Assembly: GCA_910574255.1 (NCBI GenBank)
Contig: CAJTAK010000018.1
Span: 31,341-95,340, forward strand
Source of the DNA: Clostridia bacterium
Lineage (GTDB): Bacteria > Bacillota > Clostridia > Lachnospirales > Lachnospiraceae
Direction of reading: 5' to 3'
Length of the DNA: 64,000 nucleotides
Within the stretch, counting starts at the first letter, position 1, and every line of letters starts with the position of its first letter. The notes beneath the pieces were generated by a model. It searched no databases and was not told the DNA's origin. It was given only the letters and a program-made list of their open reading frames with translations. A program made the translations under genes and the position numbers. Below are positions 8,941 through 18,210 of this stretch, piece by piece.

Positions 8941-10980
8941 ATGAAAAGGAGAAACAGATGGCTGTGCGGATTTCTGGCAGGCTTCCTTATGGTGATGTCC
9001 TGTCCGGTGACGGTTCATGCGGGCCGGGAAGAGGCGGAGCAGGAAAAGGATGTAACCCTGGCACCTTATTTTCTCGTAGAAGGCACAGATTCCTCCACAG
9101 ATCCCTTTCCCCTAAAGGGAACCGAGGTCACGGCAAATGTCAACGGAACCATTGCGGAGATCCATGTAACGCAGCGCTATGCCAATGAGGGGGAAAATCC
9201 CATCAATGCAAAATACGTATTTCCCGCCTCCACCCGTGTAGTCGTCCACGGAATGACCATGACCGTAGGCAATCACGTGGTACGGGCGCAGATCAAAGAA
9301 AAGGAAGAGGCCAAGCAGGTATACGAGGAAGCCAAAAGCGAGGGCAAAAATGCCTCTCTCCTGGAAGAACAGAGAGCCAATGTATTCACCATGGACGTTG
9401 CAAATATTATGCCGGGAGATGAAATAGCCATTGAACTGACCTACACGGAGCTGATTGAGCCGGAGGAAGGGATTTACCAGTTTGTATTTCCTACCGTAGT
9501 CGGCCCCCGCTACAGCGGCCGGGTGACGGAAGAGGAAGCCGAAGCGGATGCCTGGGTGGAAAGTCCCTATCTGGCAGAGGGAGCGCCGGTGGAGAGCTCC
9601 TATGATATTACCGTCAACCTATCTACGGGAGTGCCTATAGAGAATCTGACCAGCAGCTCCCACAAAATAAACATTGATCAAGGGGAGGATACAAAAGCCA
9701 AGGTAACTCTGGCTGACAAGGCTGCATTTGCCGGAGACAGAGACTTTATACTGGAATACCAGCTAACCGGAGAAGCTATGAATTCGGGCCTTATGCTCTA
9801 TGAGGGAGAAAATGCCAACTTCTTTCAGCTAACCGTGCAACCTCCCGAGCGCTGCAATCCTGAGGACATTCCCCCAAGAGAATATATCTTTGCTCTGGAC
9901 GTGTCCGGCTCCATGGACGGCTATGCCCTGGATACGGCCAAAAAGCTCATCAGTGATCTGGTATCCAACCTAAAAGAGACGGACTGTTTCAACGTGATTC
10001 TCTTTTCTGACACGGTGTGGACCCTGTCTCCCAATTCTCTGGAAGCCACAAAGCCCAACATCCACAGTGCCCTGCAATTAATAGAGGATCAAAAAGGCGG
10101 AGGCGGAACAGAGCTCCTGTCAGCCCTTCTGACCGCCTACCACATTCCAAAGGATGAGGATACGGCCAGAACCGTTGTCATGATAACCGATGGTTATATT
10201 TCCGATGAAAAAGAAATCTTTGACCACATCCGGGAAAATCTGGGAGATACCAGCTACTTTGCCTTTGGCATCGGAAGCTCCGTAAATCGTTATCTCATTG
10301 AGGGAATTGCGGCTACAGGCATGGGTGAGGAATTTGTAGTCACAGAGGAACCGGAAGCCGCAGAAGCAGCCAATCGTTTTCGCACTTATGTACAGGCGCC
10401 CCTTTTAACCAACGTCCAGGTAGAATTTGAGGGCTTTGAGACCTACGATACAGAGCCCTCCGGCGTACCGACCCTTTATGCCAGCCGTCCCATTGTTCTG
10501 TATGGAAAATGGCGCGGCGAACCTACAGGAACCATCCGCATCACCGGAAAGCGTGGATCAGAGGACTATATGGAAGAGATCCCCGTAACGGCAGAAAGTA
10601 TTTCCCAGGAAAATGAAGCCATCCAGTATCTCTGGGCCAGAAAACGGGTGGAAATGCTGACAGACTACAGTTCTAAGACAGGGAGCCAGGTCAAGAAAGA
10701 GGTTACTTCCATCGGCCTCAAATACAATATGGTCACACCCTATACCTCCTTTGTAGCCGTTCTGGAAGAAGTCAGGAACCCGGAGGGAGACAGCAAGGAT
10801 GTGAATCAGCCCAACTCACTGCCCTTCGGCGTATCGGGCCTGGCTGTGGGAGGCGGCTATATGGTAGGAGCGGAGCCTGACGGAATGCTTCTGATTCTAT
10901 TATTCGCTATGACACTGCTGCTTCAATATCTTTACAGAGTAAGCAGAAACCTCATGTCATACCGATTTGATGAAAAATGA
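8941..10980 (+). CDS. Secreted VIT and von Willebrand A domain protein, exosortase-type C-terminus
   Basis: A 679-residue exported protein. A signal peptide ends near VHA (residue 26). A VIT (vault inter-alpha-trypsin) domain occupies about 40-165. A VWA domain begins near 315 with a MIDAS motif, DVSGSMDG (Asp320, Ser322, Ser324), which would bind a metal ion. The C-terminus has a short motif (AEPDG), one hydrophobic helix (about 650-668) and a basic tail (RVSRNLMSYR), the three-part layout of exosortase sorting signals. The exosortase gene follows after 9 bases, so this is very probably its substrate. The ATG at 8941 has AGAGGTG upstream. Confidence 0.85.
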   Translation: MKRRNRWLCGFLAGFLMVMSCPVTVHAGREEAEQEKDVTLAPYFLVEGTDSSTDPFPLKGTEVTANVNGTIAEIHVTQRYANEGENPINAKYVFPASTRVVVHGMTMTVGNHVVRAQIKEKEEAKQVYEEAKSEGKNASLLEEQRANVFTMDVANIMPGDEIAIELTYTELIEPEEGIYQFVFPTVVGPRYSGRVTEEEAEADAWVESPYLAEGAPVESSYDITVNLSTGVPIENLTSSSHKINIDQGEDTKAKVTLADKAAFAGDRDFILEYQLTGEAMNSGLMLYEGENANFFQLTVQPPERCNPEDIPPREYIFALDVSGSMDGYALDTAKKLISDLVSNLKETDCFNVILFSDTVWTLSPNSLEATKPNIHSALQLIEDQKGGGGTELLSALLTAYHIPKDEDTARTVVMITDGYISDEKEIFDHIRENLGDTSYFAFGIGSSVNRYLIEGIAATGMGEEFVVTEEPEAAEAANRFRTYVQAPLLTNVQVEFEGFETYDTEPSGVPTLYASRPIVLYGKWRGEPTGTIRITGKRGSEDYMEEIPVTAESISQENEAIQYLWARKRVEMLTDYSSKTGSQVKKEVTSIGLKYNMVTPYTSFVAVLEEVRNPEGDSKDVNQPNSLPFGVSGLAVGGGYMVGAEPDGMLLILLFAMTLLLQYLYRVSRNLMSYRFDEK

Positions 10981-10989
10981 GGAAGCCAG

Positions 10990-11748
10990 ATGAGAGATAA
11001 AAAATCAATCCGTATATATTTTTTGGGACTGTTGATGGTCTTAGGTTTAAAATTGTATGCTGACCAGGCCGGCAGTGACGAGCTGCTCTGGATTTTGCGT
11101 CCTACCGCATGGTGGACCGGTATTTTAAGCGGGCATTCTTTTACATACGAGCAGGGAATGGGCTATGTGAACCATTCCCTGCGGTTCATCATCGCACCGG
11201 CCTGTGCAGGGCTTAAGTTCTGGATGATTGCAGCCCTCATGCTAAGCTGGTCTTTCCTTCACCGGATGAAAGGCGGGAAAGGGAAGCTGTACTGGACACT
11301 GTTCTCTTTTTTGGCAGCCGGGCTTGTTACCATATTTGTAAATGGAATTCGAATCACCTTGTCCATTGTGCTGCCGCAGCTTTTGGAGAGCACAGAACAC
11401 ATTATGGCCCATATGTCATCAGGACAGCTCCACACAGCCATTGGAACCTTCGTGTACTTCCTGTCACTTTTGGCCTTATATTGGGCGGGAAACCAATTTT
11501 CACAAAAGATTGGATTGGCGGAAACGGTACAAAAAGAAAAATTCTTATGGGCTAAGCTCCTTCCGATCCTCTGGTATTTGGGTCCGGTTCTAGGTCTGCC
11601 TTTCCTGAGCCGGATAGCTTACAAGGATTATAAAAACTTTACCAACTATGAACTGCCGGTACTTGCAGTCTGCGGAAGTGTATTTTTATTTCTTATCTTG
11701 TTACTATTAGGAAAGAAATTTCTATGGCAGCTTAAAACAGCAAAATAA
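10990..11748 (+). CDS. Exosortase family protein
   Basis: A 252-residue multi-spanning membrane protein with the three conserved exosortase residues in order: Cys72 in PACAG, Arg121 in NGIRI and His148 in GQLHTAIG, each next to a hydrophobic segment. Exosortases cut and transfer proteins that carry a C-terminal motif-helix-basic tail. The gene directly upstream encodes a VIT/VWA protein with that kind of tail, so the pair forms a dedicated system. It resembles the XrtK/XrtN-type pairings with VIT proteins, but I cannot fix the subfamily. Its last codons form part of the outer stem of the palindromic element at 11740. Confidence 0.8.
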   Translation: MRDKKSIRIYFLGLLMVLGLKLYADQAGSDELLWILRPTAWWTGILSGHSFTYEQGMGYVNHSLRFIIAPACAGLKFWMIAALMLSWSFLHRMKGGKGKLYWTLFSFLAAGLVTIFVNGIRITLSIVLPQLLESTEHIMAHMSSGQLHTAIGTFVYFLSLLALYWAGNQFSQKIGLAETVQKEKFLWAKLLPILWYLGPVLGLPFLSRIAYKDYKNFTNYELPVLAVCGSVFLFLILLLLGKKFLWQLKTAK

Positions 11749-11931
11749 GACGGCGGACTTTTCCGATATCAAGTGTCCGGACGGTTCACGCACACCTGTC
11801 TGATATTGGCGGACAAACGTTCAACGCATAAAAGGTGAAGCAAAATTACAAAACGTTAGTCCGACAAGAGCAGACAGGTGTGCGTGAACCGTCCGAACAC
11901 GGATATGGAAAAGTCCGCCGTCTTATTTTGC
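11740..11931. repeat. 192-bp palindromic element, copy 2 (between exosortase and DUF6512 genes)
   Basis: Outer arms GCAAAATAAGACGGCGGAC (from 11740) and GTCCGCCGTCTTATTTTGC (to 11931) are perfect inverted copies; the left arm includes the exosortase stop codon. Inner arms ACGGTTCACGCACACCTGTC and GACAGGTGTGCGTGAACCGT pair fully. The junction blocks match copy 1 at 3585-3767 while both stems differ and still pair. The central loop carries about 45 extra bases compared with copy 1. Like copy 1 it separates two convergent genes. Confidence 0.8.
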
Positions 11932-11940
11932 GTCCGTTTT

Positions 11941-12447
11941 TTACACCGTATAAAACATCGGCAGCCCCGGCGGACTAAACGTAAAAGAAAAAAAGCAAAT
12001 CACAAGAAGAAGCAAAAGCGCATAATTAGCCAAAAGAGGCAGATGCATACTCGGACATTGAACCTCAAAGTACCGAGAAGTCAAAAAAGTAACCAAAACA
12101 CTAAACACAAAAATCAAAATATCCACCACCAAAAAATCCTTCCCGCTAACCCCCGTATAAGTAAAAAAAGCCGCCACAATAAAAAACATCCCAATAAGCA
12201 CCCCTGCAATCCGAGAAGTCAGAAAACGCCCGGAAGTCTTAAAAAGCACAATCACCTCAAAAAGAGTATACAAAAACACCGGAAAAAACAGCATTTTTAA
12301 ATGCTCCCAGACAGATTCATTTACCGGAGCAAACAATGCCACAAATGGATTTTCCATACTCCACTCATAAGAAAAATGCAAAAGAATACCTGCAACCAGT
12401 GTAAAAAGAATACCTGCAATCAGGTTCGTTGCCTCTCGAATCTTCAT
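11941..12447 (-). CDS. DUF6512-like integral membrane protein
   Basis: A 168-residue protein with about five membrane helices. The early segment FAPVNESVWEHLKMLFFP is the hallmark of a small membrane family (DUF6512) of Clostridia whose function is unknown. TAGGAGG precedes the ATG by about 5 bases. It converges on the exosortase gene, with the palindromic element between them. Confidence 0.7.
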   Translation of the reverse strand: MKIREATNLIAGILFTLVAGILLHFSYEWSMENPFVALFAPVNESVWEHLKMLFFPVFLYTLFEVIVLFKTSGRFLTSRIAGVLIGMFFIVAAFFTYTGVSGKDFLVVDILIFVFSVLVTFLTSRYFEVQCPSMHLPLLANYALLLLLVICFFSFTFSPPGLPMFYTV

Positions 12448-12690
12448 AAAAACCTCCTATTTTAAGTTCCATAATATCCTCTCAGTACCCCTATATAAAT
12501 CAATTCCCAGCCGCAAATGCATGCGTTTATAAATTGATTTGTGCACTGATAGGATATTATTGATTTCATGACTTTAAAACCTGCAAAGCACATATGCGCA
12601 AAGGTCAACCTTCGTCCCCAAGAGCAAAGGTTCAAATCCTCTTCAATGCACAAAATTAGTTCTCCTGAAAACAAAAATTTGTTAAATTCA

Positions 12691-12897
12691 TTAGCCAAAT
12701 CCTGGAATATATTTCGAAAATATTAAATAGTACATCCATAAATGTAATACATTTGCAATTATTATATGCACCTTAGAACCAGAAAAGGTTCTAATTTTTT
12801 CTCTCTCTTTGTGAAAAAATTCATCTAAAAATACAAGAATAAATGCACAAATGGTAAAAATTAGAATAAATTTACAAAAAGAGTAACGAAATTCCAC
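12691..12897 (-). CDS. Doubtful small membrane ORF in a gene-poor gap
   Basis: A 68-residue frame with two hydrophobic stretches (residues about 7-24 and 45-60) in the otherwise gene-free 12448-12905 gap. It would need a GTG start and has no ribosome site. A second frame (12462-12698) overlaps its end and looks random. It may be a remnant of a small membrane gene. Nothing else was found in this gap. Confidence 0.2.
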   Translation of the reverse strand: MEFRYSFCKFILIFTICAFILVFLDEFFHKEREKIRTFSGSKVHIIIANVLHLWMYYLIFSKYIPGFG

Positions 12898-12905
12898 ATG
12901 TCCGG

Positions 12906-12934
12906 TTGACGGACAGGAGGAAGATTTTTATAAT
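12906..12934 (+). promoter_or_regulatory. Promoter of the SleB-type hydrolase gene, placed unusually close
   Basis: TTGACG (12906-12911), 17-base spacer, TATAAT (12929-12934). The start codon is at 12943, so transcription would begin within about two bases of it. An AGGAGG at 12915-12920 falls inside the promoter spacer and would not be transcribed. Confidence 0.6.
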
Positions 12935-12942
12935 AATGTATT

Positions 12943-13776
12943 ATGAATAAGTTAAGAGATTGTGCAATTGTGTTAGGATTGGCAGGGGCCATCTTGATGG
13001 TAACTGCCGATACGAAAGAGGTAGAAGCAACCAGTAAAATCTCTTACAAAAGCGAAACAGTTACCTGCAGCGTCTTTCAGTCGCCGGGGGACCAGTGGTT
13101 AGAGGAAGCAGATACAGAGCTTACAAGAATCCGTAAGGAACAGGAAATAGAAGAACAAGAGCGGCAAAAAGCCGCAGCAGAACAAGCAGAAAGGGAACGA
13201 AGGGAGGCAGAAGAGAGAGCTGCAGAAGAAGAAAAAAGAATAGCCGAGGAAGCGGCGGAAAAAGAAGCACAAAGCCAGGCAGAGACAGCAGGCAATGAGG
13301 CACAGGCTGCTCTGGCGAAGGCGAAAAACGAAGAGATACAAAATGCAGTCTCAGAATCACAGCCAATAGCCAATAGCAATTGGATCTATGAGGTATCCGA
13401 GGCAGATTATACAGCTCTTCTTAAAATTGTGGAGGCGGAAACCTCTGGGGAGGACGTGACCGGAAAAATGCTTGTAGCTAATGTGGTCCTAAATCGGGTA
13501 AAGAGTGGTGCCTTCCCCAACACGATAGAAGGCGTTGTATATCAGACTAAGGGTGGAAAAGCCCAGTTTTCTCCGGTAGCTACCGGCAAGATTAACCGGG
13601 TGCATGTGTCGGAGACTACAGTGGAGGCTGTGGAACGAGCGCTGTGCGGTGAGGACCCCTCACAGGGAGCGCTGTATTTTGTGGCACCGGCCTATGCCAA
13701 TCCAGAAAACCTTCAGTGGTTCCGCAACAGTTTGACCATGCTGTTTGCTTATCATGGACATGAATTTTATATTTAA
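12943..13776 (+). CDS. Secreted SleB-type cell wall hydrolase
   Basis: A 277-residue exported protein. After an N-terminal hydrophobic segment it has a long Glu/Ala/Arg-rich coiled coil (about residues 60-130). A Hydrolase_2 (SleB/CwlJ) catalytic domain spans about 150-277, with KIVEAETSGED and ANVVLNRV; SleB enzymes are lytic transglycosylases acting on spore cortex or wall peptidoglycan. It lacks the peptidoglycan-binding repeat of true SleB, so a vegetative wall role is equally possible. The ATG is fixed by an in-frame TAA three codons earlier. Its only SD-like site is 22 bases upstream, hence the leaderless prediction. Confidence 0.85.
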   Translation: MNKLRDCAIVLGLAGAILMVTADTKEVEATSKISYKSETVTCSVFQSPGDQWLEEADTELTRIRKEQEIEEQERQKAAAEQAERERREAEERAAEEEKRIAEEAAEKEAQSQAETAGNEAQAALAKAKNEEIQNAVSESQPIANSNWIYEVSEADYTALLKIVEAETSGEDVTGKMLVANVVLNRVKSGAFPNTIEGVVYQTKGGKAQFSPVATGKINRVHVSETTVEAVERALCGEDPSQGALYFVAPAYANPENLQWFRNSLTMLFAYHGHEFYI

Positions 13777-13865
13777 ATTGCTGTTATATTTCCATCAGTA
13801 TGGGCTTTGACGGCTTTTTAAATTTTCCAGTTGCCAAGAGGCATAGAATCATGTATAATTACAAA

Positions 13866-14090
13866 AGATAAAGAAGTAAATCCTGAGGTGTTCGTTATGC
13901 CGCTATTTTGAACCTACATTTACGTTCATGGGATTCCAATATCTCAGTCCGGATGTCAGGCCTCCGATTGCAGTGGAAGGCAGAAGGGCTGTTGAGGTTA
14001 CCCACCTAGCTCTGCTAGGCGTCAAAATTGCGGAGACGGCATTTTGGGTTTACATTAGAGAAAAGCAGCCGGAGAACGGCTGCTTTTTTG
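13866..14090 (+). ncRNA. ssrS: 6S RNA
   Basis: A strong promoter (TTGCCA 13831-13836, 17-base spacer, TATAAT 13854-13859) drives a transcript of about 220 bases with no open frame. It begins near AAATCCTGAGGTGTTCG and ends with a terminator (GCAGCC/GGCTGC plus T run, 14064-14089). The 5' CCTGAGGTGTT block, the long imperfect pairing of the two ends around a central bubble, and GCGGAGAC-type 3' sequences fit Firmicutes 6S RNA, which binds and holds sigma-A RNA polymerase. Assigned by pattern, not by a covariance search. Confidence 0.7.
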
Positions 14091-14224
14091 AGCTATAGAA
14101 GGCGGAAGCTCTAATAAAGAGACAGATTGTGCGTATTTTACAATGCAGGGAAAAATTAGGGGAATGAATGATACACTTTTAGAATAAATTGAAAGATAAG
14201 AATGGATTTTAAGGACAGGTTACA

Positions 14225-15784
14225 ATGGGAAGACAAACAGATCCGATGCTGAAAACAAAATTATATCTTCTGGCTATTGGAATCTTGGTTTTGGCCATTC
14301 TTCTGGTACAGGGGAAATCGGAGATAGAAAGTCCCAAAGATACAGAAAATCTGCCCATAAAGGAGCAGCCAAAAGAACCAGAGCCGGAATCAGAAGCAGA
14401 GGCAGAGCCGGAGATGAAAGTACCGATTTACAACGGGAATATCCGTGTGCTTATTAAAACGGACGGCTTTGCAGGAGAGGTCCATGAGAGCGTAAAGCTT
14501 GTCTCAGATCAGGAGCTTTTTATACATGGAAAAATCCTTGACGAGAACGGAGAACAGGAAACAGAATATGGAAGTGGTACGGAGCTTTCCTTTTCATGGG
14601 AGGAAGGAAGCCTGATTCTCAACGGGGAGTTTCTGGCAGAGGTTCCAACCTGTTTTTTGATAGGCACTCAGGAAGAACCGGCAATGCCCATTACATTGCA
14701 GAGTGTGAACAGGGGATACGGTACGCCTTCTTATGAAGGAACCATAGAGGTCTGGCCGGTAGAAGGCGGTTTTGCAATTGTGAACGAAGTGCCGCTGGAG
14801 ACTTATCTCAATTATGTAGTACCAAGCGAAATGCCATCTCGCTATGAGCAGGAGGCTTTGAAGGCTCAGGCAGTCTGTGCCAGAACCTATGCATACCGCC
14901 ATCTTCAGACTTATGGATATCCGCAATATGAGGCCCATGTAGATGACAGTGTTCGCTATCAGGTTTACAATAATACCAACCAGACGGAAAGCACCAATCA
15001 GGCTGTGGCGGAGACGGGCGATCTGATTCTCACCAGTCAGGGACAGCCCATCACTGCTTATTATTTTTCTACTTCCTGCGGCTATACAGGAAATGAAGAG
15101 GTATGGTGGGAGGGCTCGGCAGAGATGACCCCTTATCTGAGAGGAAAAACCATCAATGAGGCGGGAGAGAGTCTTCCAATGTCGGATGAGGAAACATTTA
15201 CAGCTTTTATTCTTAATTGGGATGATACCTGCTATGACCGAGAGGTAAGCTGGTATCGCTGGGAGACAGAACTGGATATAGAAACCCTGTCTGAGAATCT
15301 GAATAATACTCTTAAGAACCGTTATGAAGCAAATCCAGAGGCAATTCGAACGAAACGCGGCAGAAATTATGTAAGCAAATCCATAGACACCATCGGAACT
15401 ATTGAAGAAATTGAGATTCTGGAGCGAAACGAAGGAGGAGCTATTCAGCGCATGTGCATCCATGGAAGCCGCCGAACCATAGAAATAGCCACAGAATACA
15501 ATGTGCGGGCTCTTTTAAATGTTCAAGGAGGCGTGATTGTTCGGCAGGATGGAACTACTGTAGAGGGCGGAAGCCTTCTGCCAAGTGCTTATTTTATTGT
15601 CACGCCTGTGTATGATGATAAGGGAGAGCTTTCCGGTTTTCGTTTTCAGGGAGGCGGCTATGGACATGGGGTAGGGATGAGCCAGAATGGCGCTAACGGC
15701 ATGGCGAAGGAAGGAAAGGGCTATGAGGAGATTCTTCATTTCTTTTATACAGATGTGGAATTGACGGCAATTCTTGATTTATGA
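14225..15784 (+). CDS. SpoIID/LytB-domain protein, membrane anchored
   Basis: A 519-residue protein with one N-terminal membrane helix (about 8-27), a Pro/Glu-rich linker (about 35-65) and a SpoIID domain. Typical blocks are EVPLETYLNYVVPSEMP and ALKAQAVCARTYAYRH (about 195-225) and, near the C-terminus, GYGHGVGMSQNGANGMA. SpoIID is a lytic transglycosylase acting on denuded glycan; many Clostridia have extra SpoIID-like proteins not limited to sporulation. It stands alone between 6S RNA and yihY. Confidence 0.85.
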   Translation: MGRQTDPMLKTKLYLLAIGILVLAILLVQGKSEIESPKDTENLPIKEQPKEPEPESEAEAEPEMKVPIYNGNIRVLIKTDGFAGEVHESVKLVSDQELFIHGKILDENGEQETEYGSGTELSFSWEEGSLILNGEFLAEVPTCFLIGTQEEPAMPITLQSVNRGYGTPSYEGTIEVWPVEGGFAIVNEVPLETYLNYVVPSEMPSRYEQEALKAQAVCARTYAYRHLQTYGYPQYEAHVDDSVRYQVYNNTNQTESTNQAVAETGDLILTSQGQPITAYYFSTSCGYTGNEEVWWEGSAEMTPYLRGKTINEAGESLPMSDEETFTAFILNWDDTCYDREVSWYRWETELDIETLSENLNNTLKNRYEANPEAIRTKRGRNYVSKSIDTIGTIEEIEILERNEGGAIQRMCIHGSRRTIEIATEYNVRALLNVQGGVIVRQDGTTVEGGSLLPSAYFIVTPVYDDKGELSGFRFQGGGYGHGVGMSQNGANGMAKEGKGYEEILHFFYTDVELTAILDL

Positions 15785-15894
15785 TAAGATGTTCACGCAG
15801 GCAGTAAGCAGTGATATGGATATTATACTGGATTACAGAATTAGACAGTGCCGCAGAAGCATTCGGATAGGCAATACAGATAAGAGGGAAAGCT

Positions 15895-16788
15895 ATGAGT
15901 TTCATAAAGAAAATTATTAAACTGGTGCGTGGCTTTTTAAATGCCATGCAGGAGGATCATGTAGGCGCTTATGCAGCTCAGAGCGCCTACTTTATCATGC
16001 TTTCCTTTATCCCGTTTATTATTCTTTTGCTGACTGCAATTCGATATACGACACTGACGCAGGTAGATATCTACAGGGCGGCACAGGTGATTTTCCCGGA
16101 CAGCATGGATGGCTTTGTGATCGATATCATCAATGAGGTGTACAGTAAGACTGCAGTAACCGTTTCCCTGTCCGCCATTACGGCGGCCTGGTCGGCAGGA
16201 AAGGGATTTCTGGCCCTGATGCGGGGGATGAATTCCGTCTATGATGTGGTAGAGCAGAGAAATTATATTATTTTGCGGTTTCGCTCCGCCATTTATACCA
16301 TTGTGTTTGTGGTTTGCATTATTTTGTCGCTGGTGGTATTGGTGTTTGGCAATTCTATCCATCAGGCGGCCGTTGTTTATCTGCCTTTTCTGGCGGTGAT
16401 AACAGGCATGATTCTTCGGATGAAAGATGTGGTGGCCATTGCTTTTTTGACATTGGTGTTTATGCTGCTCTATAAATTTGTTCCCAATCGGAAAGCGAGA
16501 TTGTACAGCCAGGCGCCGGGAGCGCTGCTTTCCTCCGTCTGCTGGTACCTTTTTTCCATCGGATTTTCTTTGTATGTGAATTATACGCCCGGACTGAGCA
16601 ATATGTACGGAAGCCTGACTACCATAATTGTCGTGATGCTGTGGCTGTATTTCTGCATGTATATTATTTTGATTGGGGCGGAGATTAATTCCTACTTTGA
16701 AGAACAGTTCCGTATGGTTACACGATATCGGAAACTACTGAGCGGAGAGAAAAAACTTGACAATTCGGGGAAACCTGTTATAAAATAA
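15895..16788 (+). CDS. YihY/BrkB family membrane protein
   Basis: A 297-residue integral membrane protein with about six helices. It shows family features: an early AYAAQSAYFIMLSFIPFIILL, a central AAWSAGKGFLALMRGMNSVYD, and a C-terminal YGSLTTIIVVMLWLYFCMY. The family was once called RNase BN by error; it is now regarded as a conserved membrane family of unclear function. AGGGAAAG precedes the ATG. Confidence 0.85.
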   Translation: MSFIKKIIKLVRGFLNAMQEDHVGAYAAQSAYFIMLSFIPFIILLLTAIRYTTLTQVDIYRAAQVIFPDSMDGFVIDIINEVYSKTAVTVSLSAITAAWSAGKGFLALMRGMNSVYDVVEQRNYIILRFRSAIYTIVFVVCIILSLVVLVFGNSIHQAAVVYLPFLAVITGMILRMKDVVAIAFLTLVFMLLYKFVPNRKARLYSQAPGALLSSVCWYLFSIGFSLYVNYTPGLSNMYGSLTTIIVVMLWLYFCMYIILIGAEINSYFEEQFRMVTRYRKLLSGEKKLDNSGKPVIK

Positions 16789-16854
16789 ATCCCGATAGTA
16801 AAAAATAAATAACTGTTAATGACATTGGTATTAAACAGTTACGGTTAAAATGCA

Positions 16855-17095
16855 GTGAGGGTGTCAAGTAGATGGTTCTTCTTCTTCCAGAGAGGGAGTG
16901 TCACCGGCTGAAAGCAGTCCCAAGTTCAGGGAGCCATTGAATTTCCCACCGGAGCAGCGCCGCTGAAAACAAGAAGTAAGCGGTGACGTGTTGTGCACGT
17001 TACGCATAGAATGAGAGCCTGTCAGTGACAGGAATCAGGGTGGTACCGCGGATATGAGCTTCGTCCCTATGTTGGGATGGAGCTTTTGTTTTTTA
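16855..17095 (+). promoter_or_regulatory. T-box riboswitch (phenylalanine) for pheST
   Basis: The leader has the T-box signature AGGGTGGTACCGCGG at 17037-17051 and a stem I region with AGAGAGGGAG and GGCTGAAAG. A probable specifier UUC (16943-16945, in GAATTTCCCACC) matches phenylalanine. A terminator stem CTTCGTCCC/GGGATGGAG with a T run follows (about 17057-17093). Uncharged tRNA-Phe would stabilise the antiterminator and switch on pheS and pheT. Confidence 0.92.
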
Positions 17096-17177
17096 GTGTA
17101 TCAGAAGCATCCCCTATGGGTATAGCTGTAGATCTATGCACAAAAAGCGTGTGCAAATTAAAGAAAGGAAGATCGAG

Positions 17178-18197
17178 ATGAAAGAGAAATTGCAGAAAAT
17201 CCGTGAGCATGCCATGGCGCAGATTCAGTCGGCGGAAAATCTAAATACACTGAATGATGTGCGTGTGGCGATTCTCGGGAAAAAAGGAGAATTAACCAGT
17301 GTACTTAAGGGAATGAAAGAAGTAGCTCCCGAGGACCGGCCCAAAGTAGGACAGCTTGTGAATGAAACCCGTGAGGAGATTGAACGGGTTCTGGAGGAAG
17401 CCAAGAAGAAAATGGAGGCTTTTGTCCGAGAGGAAAAGTTAAAAGCCGAAGTCATTGACGTAACCCTCCCGGCTAAAAAGAACCAGGTAGGCCATCGTCA
17501 TCCCAATACGATTGCTTTGGAAGAGGTAGAGCGAATCTTTATCGGTATGGGATATGAAGTGGTAGAAGGCCCGGAGATTGAATACGATCTTTATAATTTC
17601 GAAAAGCTGAATATTCCCGATGGCCATCCGGCCAAGGATGAGCAGGATACATTCTATATCAACAAAGAGATCCTGCTGCGTACCCAGACCTCTCCCTGTC
17701 AGGCCCGTGTGATGGAGCAGGGCAAGCTTCCCATCCGTATGATAGCGCCGGGCAGGGTATTCCGTTCTGACGAGGTGGACGCAACCCATTCTCCCTCTTT
17801 CCATCAGGTTGAGGGCTTAGTGGTAGATAAAAATATTACTTTTGCAGATTTAAAGGGAACCTTGGAGGAATTTGCAAAGGAGCTGTTCGGGCCGGAGACA
17901 AAAACCAAGTTCCGTCCCCATCATTTCCCGTTCACAGAGCCGAGTGCGGAGGTAGACGTAAGCTGCTTCAAATGCGGCGGCAAGGGCTGCCGGTTCTGCA
18001 AGGGAAGCGGCTGGATTGAGATCTTAGGCTGCGGCATGGTACATCCCCACGTGCTGGAAATGTGCGGCATTGATCCGGAGAAGTACACAGGCTTTGCTTT
18101 CGGCGTAGGACTGGAGCGTATTGCGCTGCTGAAATATGAGATTGACGATATGCGGCTGCTGTATGAGAATGACATTCGGTTTTTAGGACAATTTTAA
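17178..18197 (+). CDS. pheS: Phenylalanyl-tRNA synthetase alpha subunit
   Basis: PheS carries the class II catalytic core of the alpha2beta2 enzyme that charges tRNA-Phe. At 339 residues it has the usual bacterial length. It has an N-terminal coiled coil (about 1-85), the core from about 110, motif-2-like [18 protein letters not shown], a Cys-rich [17 protein letters not shown] insert seen in many bacterial PheS, and motif 3 [14 protein letters not shown]. The ATG at 17178 is preferred over a longer frame because AAAGGAAG lies just upstream. Controlled by the T-box. Confidence 0.96.
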   Translation: MKEKLQKIREHAMAQIQSAENLNTLNDVRVAILGKKGELTSVLKGMKEVAPEDRPKVGQLVNETREEIERVLEEAKKKMEAFVREEKLKAEVIDVTLPAKKNQVGHRHPNTIALEEVERIFIGMGYEVVEGPEIEYDLYNFEKLNIPDGHPAKDEQDTFYINKEILLRTQTSPCQARVMEQGKLPIRMIAPGRVFRSDEVDATHSPSFHQVEGLVVDKNITFADLKGTLEEFAKELFGPETKTKFRPHHFPFTEPSAEVDVSCFKCGGKGCRFCKGSGWIEILGCGMVHPHVLEMCGIDPEKYTGFAFGVGLERIALLKYEIDDMRLLYENDIRFLGQF

Positions 18198-18210
18198 ATA
18201 GGAGGAAGAC

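Noticed and set aside
8890..9188. Overlapping alternative frames at the VIT gene start
   Set aside because: Only the ATG at 8941 gives a signal peptide with a ribosome site; the others are shadows.
12630..12655. AAGGTTCAAATCC, like the T-arm of a tRNA
   Set aside because: No acceptor, D-arm or anticodon arm can be folded upstream and the T-stem has a mismatch.
13077..13379. Minus-strand Ser/Leu-rich frames opposite the SleB gene
   Set aside because: They mirror the Glu/Ala-rich coiled coil of the real gene and lack ribosome sites.
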